Shown one piece after another: positions 1 to 4,825 of a DNA stretch of 9,776 bases. The translations under genes and the position numbers were made by a program. Origin of the DNA: Methyloprofundus sp. (lineage in GTDB: Bacteria; Pseudomonadota; Gammaproteobacteria; Methylococcales; Methylomonadaceae). Location of the stretch: NCBI GenBank assembly GCA_030636485.1, contig DAOVWV010000032.1:1-9776 (forward strand). The letters are read 5' to 3'. The notes under the pieces were generated by a model. It was not told where the DNA came from and ran no database searches. It saw nothing but the letters and a program-made list of their open reading frames with translations. Positions within the stretch are counted from its first letter, which is position 1, and each line of letters opens with the position of its first letter.

Positions 1-1
1 G

Positions 2-187
2 GCAACGGCTATCAGGGCTTTTATTAAGGAGGTTGTGAGCAATGAAAGTCCGGCAAAGCCTTTAAGTGACAGTAAAATAACCGACTTATTAAATGAAAAA
101 GGCATTAAGGTTGCAAGACGTACGGTTGCCAAGTATCGTGAAGCAATCTCTATCCCATCATCAAGCCAAAGAAAGCGATTGTTGTAA
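2..187 (+). CDS. rpoN: RNA polymerase sigma-54 factor, C-terminal fragment (5' end outside window)
   Basis: This is the last 61 codons of sigma-54, the alternative sigma factor that recognises -24/-12 promoters and needs an AAA+ activator to open them. The frame is open from base 2 and ends at TAA 185-187. The translation contains the RpoN box [10 protein letters not shown], the signature that contacts the -24 element. Upstream of it, [12 protein letters not shown] is the helix leading into the box, and IRAFIKEVV also matches the family's C-terminal domain. The short tail after the box, ending SQRKRLL, is normal for the family. The gene is cut by the window edge, not truncated biologically. 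It is followed by hpf, the standard gammaproteobacterial order. Identification rests on the nearly invariant RpoN box and is secure. Confidence 0.96.
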   Translation, partial: ATAIRAFIKEVVSNESPAKPLSDSKITDLLNEKGIKVARRTVAKYREAISIPSSSQRKRLL

Positions 188-193
188 AAAAGA

Positions 194-234
194 TACCTTG
201 CGCCTTAAGGCAGGAGGCTAAAACAGGCAAGGTA
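194..234. repeat. Inverted repeat just after rpoN
   Basis: TACCTTGC (194-201) is the exact reverse complement of GCAAGGTA (227-234). The 25-base loop itself contains the 10-base palindrome GCCTTAAGGC (202-211). No T run follows on the + strand, so it is not a classical rpoN terminator. On the - strand the stem is followed by TCTTTTTT, so it could stop antisense transcription entering rpoN, but the loop is long. Its function is unknown. Confidence 0.4.
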
Positions 235-295
235 AATAGACAGTAACATGGCAACCGGCAAAAATAGCTTGCTAGAAAGCCGTGGCTGTGCGAAG

Positions 296-306
296 TATAG
301 TATAAT
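296..306 (+). promoter_or_regulatory. Possible -10 element of an hpf promoter
   Basis: TATAGTATAAT contains a perfect TATAAT at 301-306, about 45 bases before the hpf start. No convincing -35 lies at 16-18 bp. The nearest candidate, TTGCTA (269-274), is 21 bp from TATAGT or 26 bp from TATAAT. This is a weak candidate resting on the -10 alone. Confidence 0.25.
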
Positions 307-351
307 GAAGTTCATTTGCACATTATTAAAATAATATTAGGAGTTAAATTT

Positions 352-642
352 ATGCAAGTTAGCGTAACAGGTCGTCACGTTGAAGTAACAGCAGCTATGA
401 AGCAGCATGTTGAGGATAAAATAGCTAAGATAAAACGCCATTTTGATCATGTGACTGATGTCCATGTCATTTTGACAGTAGAAAAACTAGAGCAAAAAGC
501 AGAAGCAACTGTACAGATCAGTGGTGCAAAATTGTTCGCAGATGATGTTCAGGAAGATATGTATGCAGCAATTGATAATATGGTCGATAAACTAGACCGC
601 CAAATTATTAAGCATAAAGAGAAAACACAGTCACATCGTTAA
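352..642 (+). CDS. hpf: Ribosome hibernation promoting factor, short form (HPF/YfiA family)
   Basis: HPF binds the 30S decoding region of idle ribosomes and promotes 100S dimers in stationary phase. It acts in the cytoplasm. The 96-residue product matches the short HPF of enterobacteria (about 95 aa) and lacks the C-terminal dimerisation domain of long HPF. Recognisable segments are the N-terminal strand MQVSVTGRHVEVT, the helix AAMKQHVEDKIAKIKRHFD (residues 14-32), the strand VHVILTVEKLEQKAEATVQI, and the closing helix DDVQEDMYAAIDNMVDKLDRQ. I chose ATG 352 because AGGAG (339-343) sits 8 bases upstream and the family begins with MQ(V/I)xVTG. A TTG 12 codons further upstream is in frame but has no Shine-Dalgarno sequence. 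The gene follows rpoN, as in many gammaproteobacteria, and has its own terminator. Confidence 0.96.
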   Translation: MQVSVTGRHVEVTAAMKQHVEDKIAKIKRHFDHVTDVHVILTVEKLEQKAEATVQISGAKLFADDVQEDMYAAIDNMVDKLDRQIIKHKEKTQSHR

Positions 643-659
643 AAACCTCTCGCGATTGT

Positions 660-690
660 AAAACGAAGAATAGCATGTTCTTCGTTTTTT
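660..690 (+). terminator. Intrinsic terminator after hpf
   Basis: AAAACGAAGAA (660-670) pairs perfectly with TTCTTCGTTTT (678-688) around a 7-base loop, and the T run continues to 690. It begins 18 bases after the hpf stop, so hpf transcription probably ends here and does not enter the rapZ remnant. Confidence 0.88.
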
Positions 691-724
691 GTGCCTGTAG
701 AATAAAGATCATGTAAACGGAAAC

Positions 725-877
725 AATAAAGCATTCATACTGACAGTTTTGTCTGGCTCAGGAAAGAATATTGCTCTGAATACTTTGGAAGACTCTGGTT
801 TTTATTATAAAAATAATTTACCGATTATATTGTTAGATGACTTTTTCAATGTGATATTAAAAGCCCCATCCAGTTAA
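725..877 (+). pseudogene. rapZ: Remnant of rapZ (RNase adapter / P-loop protein), N-terminal part only
   Basis: RapZ is a P-loop protein of about 285 residues that, in enterobacteria, guides RNase E to the small RNA GlmZ and so controls glmS. From about 728 the frame reads KAFILTVLSGSGKN, then IALNTLEDSGFY, then YKNNLPIILLDDFF, and stops at TAA 875-877. This lines up with the RapZ start, usually (V)SGLSGSGKS..AL..LED.GFYC.DNLP..LL. The remnant is broken in several ways. There is no start codon: AAT stands where ATG would be expected, a few bases after GGAA (719-722). Two codons (SG) are missing before LSGSGK, destroying the first Gly of the Walker A motif. The Ser ending the P-loop is Asn, and C-I-D has become Y-K-N. 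About 240 C-terminal residues are gone. The position between hpf and mgtE is where rapZ belongs. Homology is judged by eye, but the run of matches is long. Confidence 0.82.
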
Positions 878-928
878 AGATGCTATTTTTTATGCTCTTT
901 CGATTACCAGAAAACAAAAGGGATAGAT

Positions 929-1441
929 ATGCCAGTAAGTAGACCACAAGACCATTCCGAATTAAATTTAGAGCAGATTATCAATGATCTGGATAATGGT
1001 GCGCTTTATGAAGCGCGGAGTCATTTGCATAGTTTATTTCCTGCCGAAATAGCATTATTACTTAGATCTTTACCAATAGATTATCGTTACCAGCTTTGGG
1101 ATATACTGGCACCTGAAGCCATGGGGCAAACGCTTGCCGCCTTGCAGGGTGAAGTGCGGATTGGCCTTATTGAACAGGCATCATCGGCAGACTTAGTTGT
1201 TGCCGCAAGCCAGCTGGAGCCACGAGAGATGGCCGATTTGGTCTCCGATTTTCCAGCAGAAGTCCGGGAGAAGATTCTTAAAAGCGAAGGTGATAGCCGC
1301 CTTGAAGCGGCTTTATCATATGAGGGGCATACTGCTGGCGCTTTAATGAGTATGAATGCTTTACCAGTACATGTGGATGCGACTGTGCAAGCGGTACTCA
1401 CTAAATTACGGGTACAGAAAAAATGCCCGCCAATATGCTGA
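929..1441 (+). CDS. mgtE: MgtE N-terminal fragment (MgtE_N domain and start of CBS1)
   Basis: This 170-residue frame encodes the cytoplasmic helical N domain (about residues 10-120: LHSLFPAEIALLLRSLP, then DLVSDFPAEVREKIL) and the beginning of the first CBS domain (YEGHTAGALMSMNALPVHVDATVQAVLTKLR, in two stretches from about residue 130). The last six residues before the stop, CPPIC and its neighbour, come from the wrong frame. On its own it has no membrane part and could not transport Mg2+. Confidence 0.7.
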   Translation: MPVSRPQDHSELNLEQIINDLDNGALYEARSHLHSLFPAEIALLLRSLPIDYRYQLWDILAPEAMGQTLAALQGEVRIGLIEQASSADLVVAASQLEPREMADLVSDFPAEVREKILKSEGDSRLEAALSYEGHTAGALMSMNALPVHVDATVQAVLTKLRVQKKCPPIC

Positions 1442-2277
1442 ATATCTCTGTCGTTGATCACAATAATCATTACCAAGGTATGGTTTCAGTGGCGGCCATA
1501 TTGACCAGTGAGCCAGAGACGCTTATTGCTAAGCTGATGAAACCGATAGAGGCTATTCCACTTAATATGCCAGTTTCTGAAGTAGCGACCATCTTTGAGC
1601 ATAAAGATATTTTATCTGCTGCCGTGGTTGATGAGCAGAATGAGGTTGTTGGCCGAATTACGCTGGAAGAAGTACTTGATGTTATTCGTGAAGAAGCTGA
1701 TCATGCTATTTTAAGCTCAGCAGGCCTGGATGAGGAGCATGACTTATTTGCTCCGGTCATGGTAAGTGCCCGACGCAGAGCTGTCTGGCTGGGGGTTAAC
1801 TTGTTTACTGCCTTTCTGGCATCCTGGGTTATTGGCTTATTTGAAGCAACGATTGACCAAATTGTGGCCCTGGCAGTGTTAATGCCTGTTGTTGCGAGTA
1901 TGGGAGGAATTGCTGGAAGTCAGACATTAACTCTGGTTATCCGTGGTTTGGCACTGCACCAGATCAGCGCTTCTAATGCAATGTCTTTCTTGTTTAAAGA
2001 ATTAGCTGTGGGGGCTGTCAATGGTGTTGTCTGGTCAGTTGTTGTTGCAGGGGTTGCAGCTGCCTGGTTTGATAATGTACCATTAGGAATGATGCTGGGA
2101 GGCGCGATGATTATTAATTTAAGTTGTGCAGCCTTGGCTGGCGTATTAATTCCCTTGTTTTTACAAAAAAGAGGTATCGACCCAGCGCTAGCAGGTGGAG
2201 TGTTACTGACAACAGTAACCGATGTTATTGGGTTCATGTCATTTTTGGGCTTAGCAACAATCTTTTTATTGGCCTAG
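1423..2277 (+). CDS. mgtE: MgtE C-terminal fragment (CBS domains and transmembrane channel)
   Basis: This 284-residue frame carries the rest of the CBS pair (to about residue 95), the connecting plug helix region, and about five membrane helices (roughly 121-140, 146-165, 191-215, 221-246 and 258-283). The pore signatures are intact: PVVASMGGIAGSQTLTLVIRGLA around 155-177 and TTVTD at 263-267, whose Asp corresponds to the selectivity-site aspartate in the Thermus MgtE channel. The ATG at 1423 overlaps the upstream frame by 19 bases but has no Shine-Dalgarno sequence, so independent translation is doubtful. The ATG is more likely just the methionine codon at the frameshift junction. Confidence 0.7.
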   Translation: MPANMLNISVVDHNNHYQGMVSVAAILTSEPETLIAKLMKPIEAIPLNMPVSEVATIFEHKDILSAAVVDEQNEVVGRITLEEVLDVIREEADHAILSSAGLDEEHDLFAPVMVSARRRAVWLGVNLFTAFLASWVIGLFEATIDQIVALAVLMPVVASMGGIAGSQTLTLVIRGLALHQISASNAMSFLFKELAVGAVNGVVWSVVVAGVAAAWFDNVPLGMMLGGAMIINLSCAALAGVLIPLFLQKRGIDPALAGGVLLTTVTDVIGFMSFLGLATIFLLA

Positions 2278-2308
2278 AAAAAAATTAATTAATATTGAGG
2301 AAAGCAAT

Positions 2309-2677
2309 ATGAGTATGAAAAAATCACCTTTAGCAGTTGCTGCTGTAGGTACGTCATTATTTTCTGGTTTAACAGTCGGGACAGTGCAAGCCGAAGGTGT
2401 TGCTAATGCAGAAGTTAATCCATTTGCGATGACCGAACTAAGCAGTGGTTATATGCTAGTGGCAAAGGCCGATAAAGAAAAAGGCACTATGAAAATGAAA
2501 GATGGCGCTTGTGGAGAGGGCAAATGTGGTGCCAGTATGATGCCAGAAGGCGCTCTGGAAAAAACCTCAGAAGGAAAATGTGCGGGCAATAAGCCTATGC
2601 CAAAAACAAAAAAAACAGACATAAAAGGAATGGAAGGTAAGTGTGGCGAAGGAAAATGCGGTAGTAGCATGAAATAA
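2309..2677 (+). CDS. hvfA: HvfA-family secreted EGKC-repeat peptide (probable RiPP metallophore precursor)
   Basis: This is a 122-residue exported protein. It has a Sec-type signal: basic MSMKK, then a hydrophobic stretch to about residue 24, with possible cleavage after VQA (28) or ANA (34). The mature start has NPFAMTELSSGYM (37-49), the conserved segment of the HvfA group. Four EGKC repeats follow at residues 70-73, 88-91, 109-112 and 114-117, the last two in tandem. Cys68 precedes the first repeat, and the rest is Lys/Gly/Met-rich. In the HvfA family a DUF692 (MNIO) enzyme with its DUF2063 partner converts EGKC cysteines to oxazolone/thioamide groups that bind copper. Neither enzyme gene is in this window, so modification here is inferred from family membership. 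ATG 2309 has TGAGGA at 2295-2300 at good spacing. A terminator follows 24 bases after the stop. The alternative reading, an unmodified Cys-rich periplasmic protein, cannot be excluded. Confidence 0.85.
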   Translation: MSMKKSPLAVAAVGTSLFSGLTVGTVQAEGVANAEVNPFAMTELSSGYMLVAKADKEKGTMKMKDGACGEGKCGASMMPEGALEKTSEGKCAGNKPMPKTKKTDIKGMEGKCGEGKCGSSMK

Positions 2678-2701
2678 AATAATATTTTGGCAGGTTTTTT
2701 T

Positions 2702-2737
2702 AAACCCATAAAGTGTGGTCACTTTATGGGTTTTTTT
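2702..2737 (+). terminator. Intrinsic terminator closing the mgtE-hvfA unit
   Basis: AAACCCATAAAGTG (2702-2715) pairs perfectly over 14 bp with CACTTTATGGGTTT (2720-2733) around the loop TGGT. The T run extends to 2737. It starts 24 bases after the HvfA-like stop codon and separates this unit from the dcw promoter. Confidence 0.92.
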
Positions 2738-2960
2738 ATGTTTGTTATTTCATCATTATTTTCAGGCAAGTAGTGAGGTTTTAAGGGGAATTTTTATTCT
2801 CAGAACTCTATCTTTATATAGATAATAAAATACTTTAAGAATAAAAGTTAAACGACTGATTGATATTGTTATTTTTTTTTTCATTGCAAAGGTAATTAAA
2901 ATTGTTTTGTATAAAATGGCTAAGCCATTGGCAAAAAAGGGAAAATATTTTCAATTATCG
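2738..2960. other. AT-rich intergenic stretch before the dcw promoter, no gene seen
   Basis: No credible coding frame is present. The stretch is very AT-rich, including a long T run ending near 2881. It holds a small palindrome ATGGC-TAA-GCCAT (2916-2928) and a weak inverted repeat TCTAT...ATAGA near 2810. Neither matches a site I recognise. The AT-richness could act as an upstream (UP-like) region for the mraZ promoter, but this is only inference. Confidence 0.5.
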
Positions 2961-2989
2961 TTGACTAACGAATGCTAGAAACCTATAGT
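2961..2989 (+). promoter_or_regulatory. Sigma-70 promoter of the mraZ/dcw cluster
   Basis: The -35 element TTGACT (2961-2966) and the -10 element TATAGT (2984-2989) are separated by exactly 17 bp. Each differs from consensus at one base. Transcription would begin near 2996, leaving a leader of about 59 bases before mraZ and placing the start directly before the GTGG repeats. This matches the known arrangement of the enterobacterial mra promoter. Confidence 0.82.
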
Positions 2990-2998
2990 CTATCTAAA

Positions 2999-3023
2999 GT
3001 GGAAAAAAGTGGTGGAAAGTGGT
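2999..3023 (+). promoter_or_regulatory. MraZ operator: three GTGG direct repeats at 10-bp spacing
   Basis: GTGGA (2999-3003), GTGGT (3009-3013) and GTGGT (3019-3023) recur with exactly 5 bases between them, one repeat per helical turn. MraZ proteins bind arrays of TGG-containing pentamers with 5-bp spacers upstream of mraZ (TGGGN in E. coli). The array lies just downstream of the predicted transcription start, so bound MraZ would block initiation or escape. No fourth repeat in register is seen on either side. Confidence 0.85.
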
Positions 3024-3054
3024 TTTTTAAAGCTGGTTAGCATTAGGAGGAGTT

Positions 3055-3522
3055 TTGTTTCGCGGTGTAACGACTGTTAACTTAGATGCCAAAGGGCGTT
3101 TTGCAATTCCGACTCGATATAGAGAGGAGTTACAAGATAGCTGTGAGCACCAGTTGGTTGTCACTGTTGCCGTGAATGAGAAATGTGTCGGTGAGCCGGG
3201 GTGTTTATGGCTTTACCCGCTTCCTGAGTGGGAAAAACTGGAACTCACGATTAGTAAGTTGCCTACATTAAATAAAATGGCAGGAAAATTACGCCGCTTT
3301 CTGATTGGTAATGCGACTGAAACTGAAATGGATGGACAAGGGCGATTATTACTTCCTGAAAAGCTAAGAAAATTCGCCAGAATGGACAAAAAACTGGTTT
3401 TAGTAGGGCAATTAAATAAATTTGAAATATGGAACGAAAATTCCTGGAATGCGAAAGAAGACGAGTGGATGAATGCAGATGATGATGAAGGGCTGGATGA
3501 ACTCGAAAGCTTGTCATTTTAA
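3055..3522 (+). CDS. mraZ: Transcriptional regulator MraZ
   Basis: MraZ is the DNA-binding repressor encoded first in the dcw cluster. It forms a ring oligomer and represses its own promoter. The product is 155 residues (E. coli 152) with two tandem AbrB/SpoVT-like domains. Each carries the DxxxR signature: DAKGRFAIPTRYR at 11-23 and DGQGRLLLPEKLR at 93-105. The start is TTG at 3055, supported by the strong Shine-Dalgarno TAGGAGGA (3044-3051) and by the conserved opening MFRG, which begins exactly there. No ATG lies nearby in frame. The acidic C-terminal tail (ADDDEGLDELE) is typical. The operator repeats directly upstream suggest autoregulation. The stop is 13 bases before rsmH. Confidence 0.96.
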   Translation: MFRGVTTVNLDAKGRFAIPTRYREELQDSCEHQLVVTVAVNEKCVGEPGCLWLYPLPEWEKLELTISKLPTLNKMAGKLRRFLIGNATETEMDGQGRLLLPEKLRKFARMDKKLVLVGQLNKFEIWNENSWNAKEDEWMNADDDEGLDELESLSF

Positions 3523-3535
3523 GCAGGGTTAATAG

Positions 3536-4459
3536 ATGCATTTACCTGTTTTATATAATGAAGTATTACGTGAACTAGCGATAAAGCCTGATGGTTTTTA
3601 TATTGATTGTACTTTCGGTAGAGGTGGGCATAGCAAAGGTATTCTACAACAACTAGGCCAAAACGGTAAACTGCTGGCACTAGACCGTGACCTGGATGCA
3701 ATTCAGTCAGATGTGGCTCAAGAATTAGGCAAAGACCCGCGTTTTCAATTGGAACATTGCTGCTTCTCAGGCTTGCAGGAGATTGTTGAAAAGCAAGGCT
3801 GGAGCGGAAAAGTCGATGGGATTTTGATGGACTTTGGCGTATCATCGCCGCAATTGGATAATGCCGAACGTGGCTTTAGCTTTATGCAGGACGGGCCATT
3901 GGATATGCGTATGGACTGTAGCTCAGGCCTGTCGGCTGCCGAGTGGTTGGCAAGCGTTGCTGAGCAAGACTTGGTGCAGGTACTTTTTGATTATGGCGAA
4001 GAACGTTTTGCACGCAGAATAGCGCATGCCGTGGTTACTCAGCGTATAGAAAGCCCTTTGTTGACGACTAAACAGTTTGCTGATCTGGTAACCGAAGCGA
4101 TACCGTTTAAAGAAAAACATAAACACCCGGCGACACGAAGTTTCCAGGCGGTAAGAATTGCTGTCAATAGTGAATTAGATGAAATACAGGTCGTTTTGCA
4201 GCAGGCAGTCAATATTTTGGCGAGCGGTGGCAGAATGGCCGTTATTTCATTTCATTCACTGGAAGATAGAATTGTGAAACGCTTTATCAGAGACGAGTCG
4301 AGAGGTAAGTATAACCCATCGAAACTCCCTATGCAGCGTGAAGAGCTCGCAGCAATTAGGTTGAATAAGCGCGGCAAAACAATTAAGGCGAGCGCCGAAG
4401 AGCTAGCACAAAACCCGAGAGCTCGTAGTGCCGTGATGCGTGTCGCTGAGCGTAAGTAA
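3536..4459 (+). CDS. rsmH: 16S rRNA (cytosine1402-N4)-methyltransferase RsmH
   Basis: RsmH (MraW) methylates N4 of C1402 in the 30S P-site, using S-adenosylmethionine. The product is 307 residues, close to the usual 310-315. The Rossmann-fold signatures are all present: HLPVLYNEVL (2-11), the SAM loop TFGRGGHS (26-33), ALDRD (48-52), DGILMDFGVSSPQLD (94-108), DMRMD (123-127), HPATRSFQAVRIAVN (197-211) and ISFHSLEDR (237-245). The C-terminus RSAVMRVAER is also standard. ATG 3536 follows AGGG (3525-3528), 13 bases after mraZ, so the two are co-transcribed. Unusually, a terminator-like hairpin follows 10 bases after the stop. Confidence 0.97.
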   Translation: MHLPVLYNEVLRELAIKPDGFYIDCTFGRGGHSKGILQQLGQNGKLLALDRDLDAIQSDVAQELGKDPRFQLEHCCFSGLQEIVEKQGWSGKVDGILMDFGVSSPQLDNAERGFSFMQDGPLDMRMDCSSGLSAAEWLASVAEQDLVQVLFDYGEERFARRIAHAVVTQRIESPLLTTKQFADLVTEAIPFKEKHKHPATRSFQAVRIAVNSELDEIQVVLQQAVNILASGGRMAVISFHSLEDRIVKRFIRDESRGKYNPSKLPMQREELAAIRLNKRGKTIKASAEELAQNPRARSAVMRVAERK

Positions 4460-4469
4460 GCCTTTCATA

Positions 4470-4499
4470 AGGACAAGCCTTAGTGCTTGTCCTCTTTTT
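4470..4499 (+). terminator. Terminator-like hairpin between rsmH and ftsL
   Basis: AGGACAAGC (4470-4478) pairs perfectly over 9 bp with GCTTGTCCT (4485-4493) around the 6-base loop CTTAGT. It is followed by C and a T5 run (4495-4499). It has the form of an intrinsic terminator, with a moderate U tract, so read-through into ftsL is likely partial. I see no convincing promoter between it and ftsL. Confidence 0.72.
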
Positions 4500-4529
4500 G
4501 TGCTGCAGCCAATCTCAAGGGAAAAATAA

Positions 4530-4823
4530 ATGACGTTGTCAGGGCCTACTAACAACATTATGCAACGCATATTGGCTGTGCTTTTGATATTGGTATTACT
4601 GGCTTCTGGCCTAGCCGTTATTTATGCTAAGCATCACTCCAGATTAGTCTTTATTGAGATACAAAAAGCAGAGCTGGTACTTGAGGAGTTAGAGGTAAGC
4701 TGGGAAAGACTGACACTGGAAGAGAAAATGTTGTCAGAGCATAATCGTGTTGAGAAAAAAACCCGTAAGAGTATGGGTTTAGTAGATTTAAAAAGAAAGG
4801 AAATTGTGTATATACGCCTATAA
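4530..4823 (+). CDS. ftsL: Cell division protein FtsL
   Basis: FtsL is a bitopic inner-membrane divisome protein that forms the FtsQLB complex with FtsB and FtsQ and activates FtsWI. The product is 97 residues. It has a short cytoplasmic start, one membrane helix at about 14-33 (LAVLLILVLLASGLAVIYAK), and a periplasmic coiled coil rich in Glu/Leu (about 40-75). The end, MGLVDLKRKEIVYIRL, resembles the conserved C-terminal segment of FtsL. FtsL sequences vary widely, so the position between rsmH and ftsI is the strongest support. ATG 4530 has AAGGGA at 4517-4522. The stop is 2 bases before ftsI. Confidence 0.92.
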   Translation: MTLSGPTNNIMQRILAVLLILVLLASGLAVIYAKHHSRLVFIEIQKAELVLEELEVSWERLTLEEKMLSEHNRVEKKTRKSMGLVDLKRKEIVYIRL

Positions 4824-4825
4824 CC

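Larger units (their letters stand above)
929..2277 (+). pseudogene. mgtE: Magnesium transporter/channel MgtE, split by a one-base frameshift
   Basis: MgtE is a homodimeric inner-membrane Mg2+ channel gated by cytoplasmic N and CBS domains that sense Mg2+. Adding one A to the A6 run at 1418-1423 joins two frames into a protein of about 449 residues, the usual MgtE length. Across the joint the corrected reading is LRVQKKMPANMLNISVVD, which is continuous MgtE sequence inside the first CBS domain. As written, the first frame stops at TGA 1439-1441. The start ATG 929 has the ribosome site AAGGGATAG upstream. Both halves look well conserved, with no other stops, so the lesion is recent, a sequencing error at the homopolymer, or bypassed by slippage. 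The six-base run is short for efficient polymerase slippage, and a -1 ribosomal slip would leave one mispaired base (AAA re-read as GAA). The gene follows the rapZ remnant and lies 31 bases before the HvfA-like gene, with which it may be co-transcribed. Confidence 0.85.

Noticed and set aside
250..273. Possible sigma-54 (-24/-12) promoter upstream of hpf (GGC...TTGC)
   Set aside because: The GG to GC spacing is two bases too long for the strict sigma-54 requirement, whichever GG is used.
220..300. Riboswitch-like leader (GGCAA, GAAAGCC, GCGAAG segments) before hpf
   Set aside because: I could not build the conserved core or stems of a c-di-GMP or other known riboswitch; only a 4-bp stem CGGC/GCCG is clear.
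248..334. 28-codon open frame from ATG 248 (MATGKNSLLESRG...) between rpoN and hpf
   Set aside because: It has a poor ribosome site, overlaps the hpf leader and the -10-like TATAAT, and matches no family I know; most likely chance.
878..922. Frame reading KDAIFYALSITRKQKG before mgtE, as a remnant of rapZ or ptsO C-terminus
   Set aside because: It is too short and without a recognisable motif; it cannot be assigned.
1418..1425. Programmed -1 ribosomal frameshift in mgtE
   Set aside because: Codons AAA AAA slipping back would leave a mispaired first base, no stimulatory hairpin is obvious, and MgtE is not known to use recoding; kept only as a minor alternative in the mgtE entry.
1087..1476. 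Long open frame on the - strand opposite mgtE, and similar - strand frames opposite other genes
   Set aside because: They are shadows of well-identified + strand genes, without ribosome sites or recognisable domains.
2916..2932. Palindrome ATGGC-TAA-GCCAT followed by TTGGC before the mraZ promoter, as an operator or sigma-54 site
   Set aside because: It is short, off by one for sigma-54 spacing, and matches no known operator.
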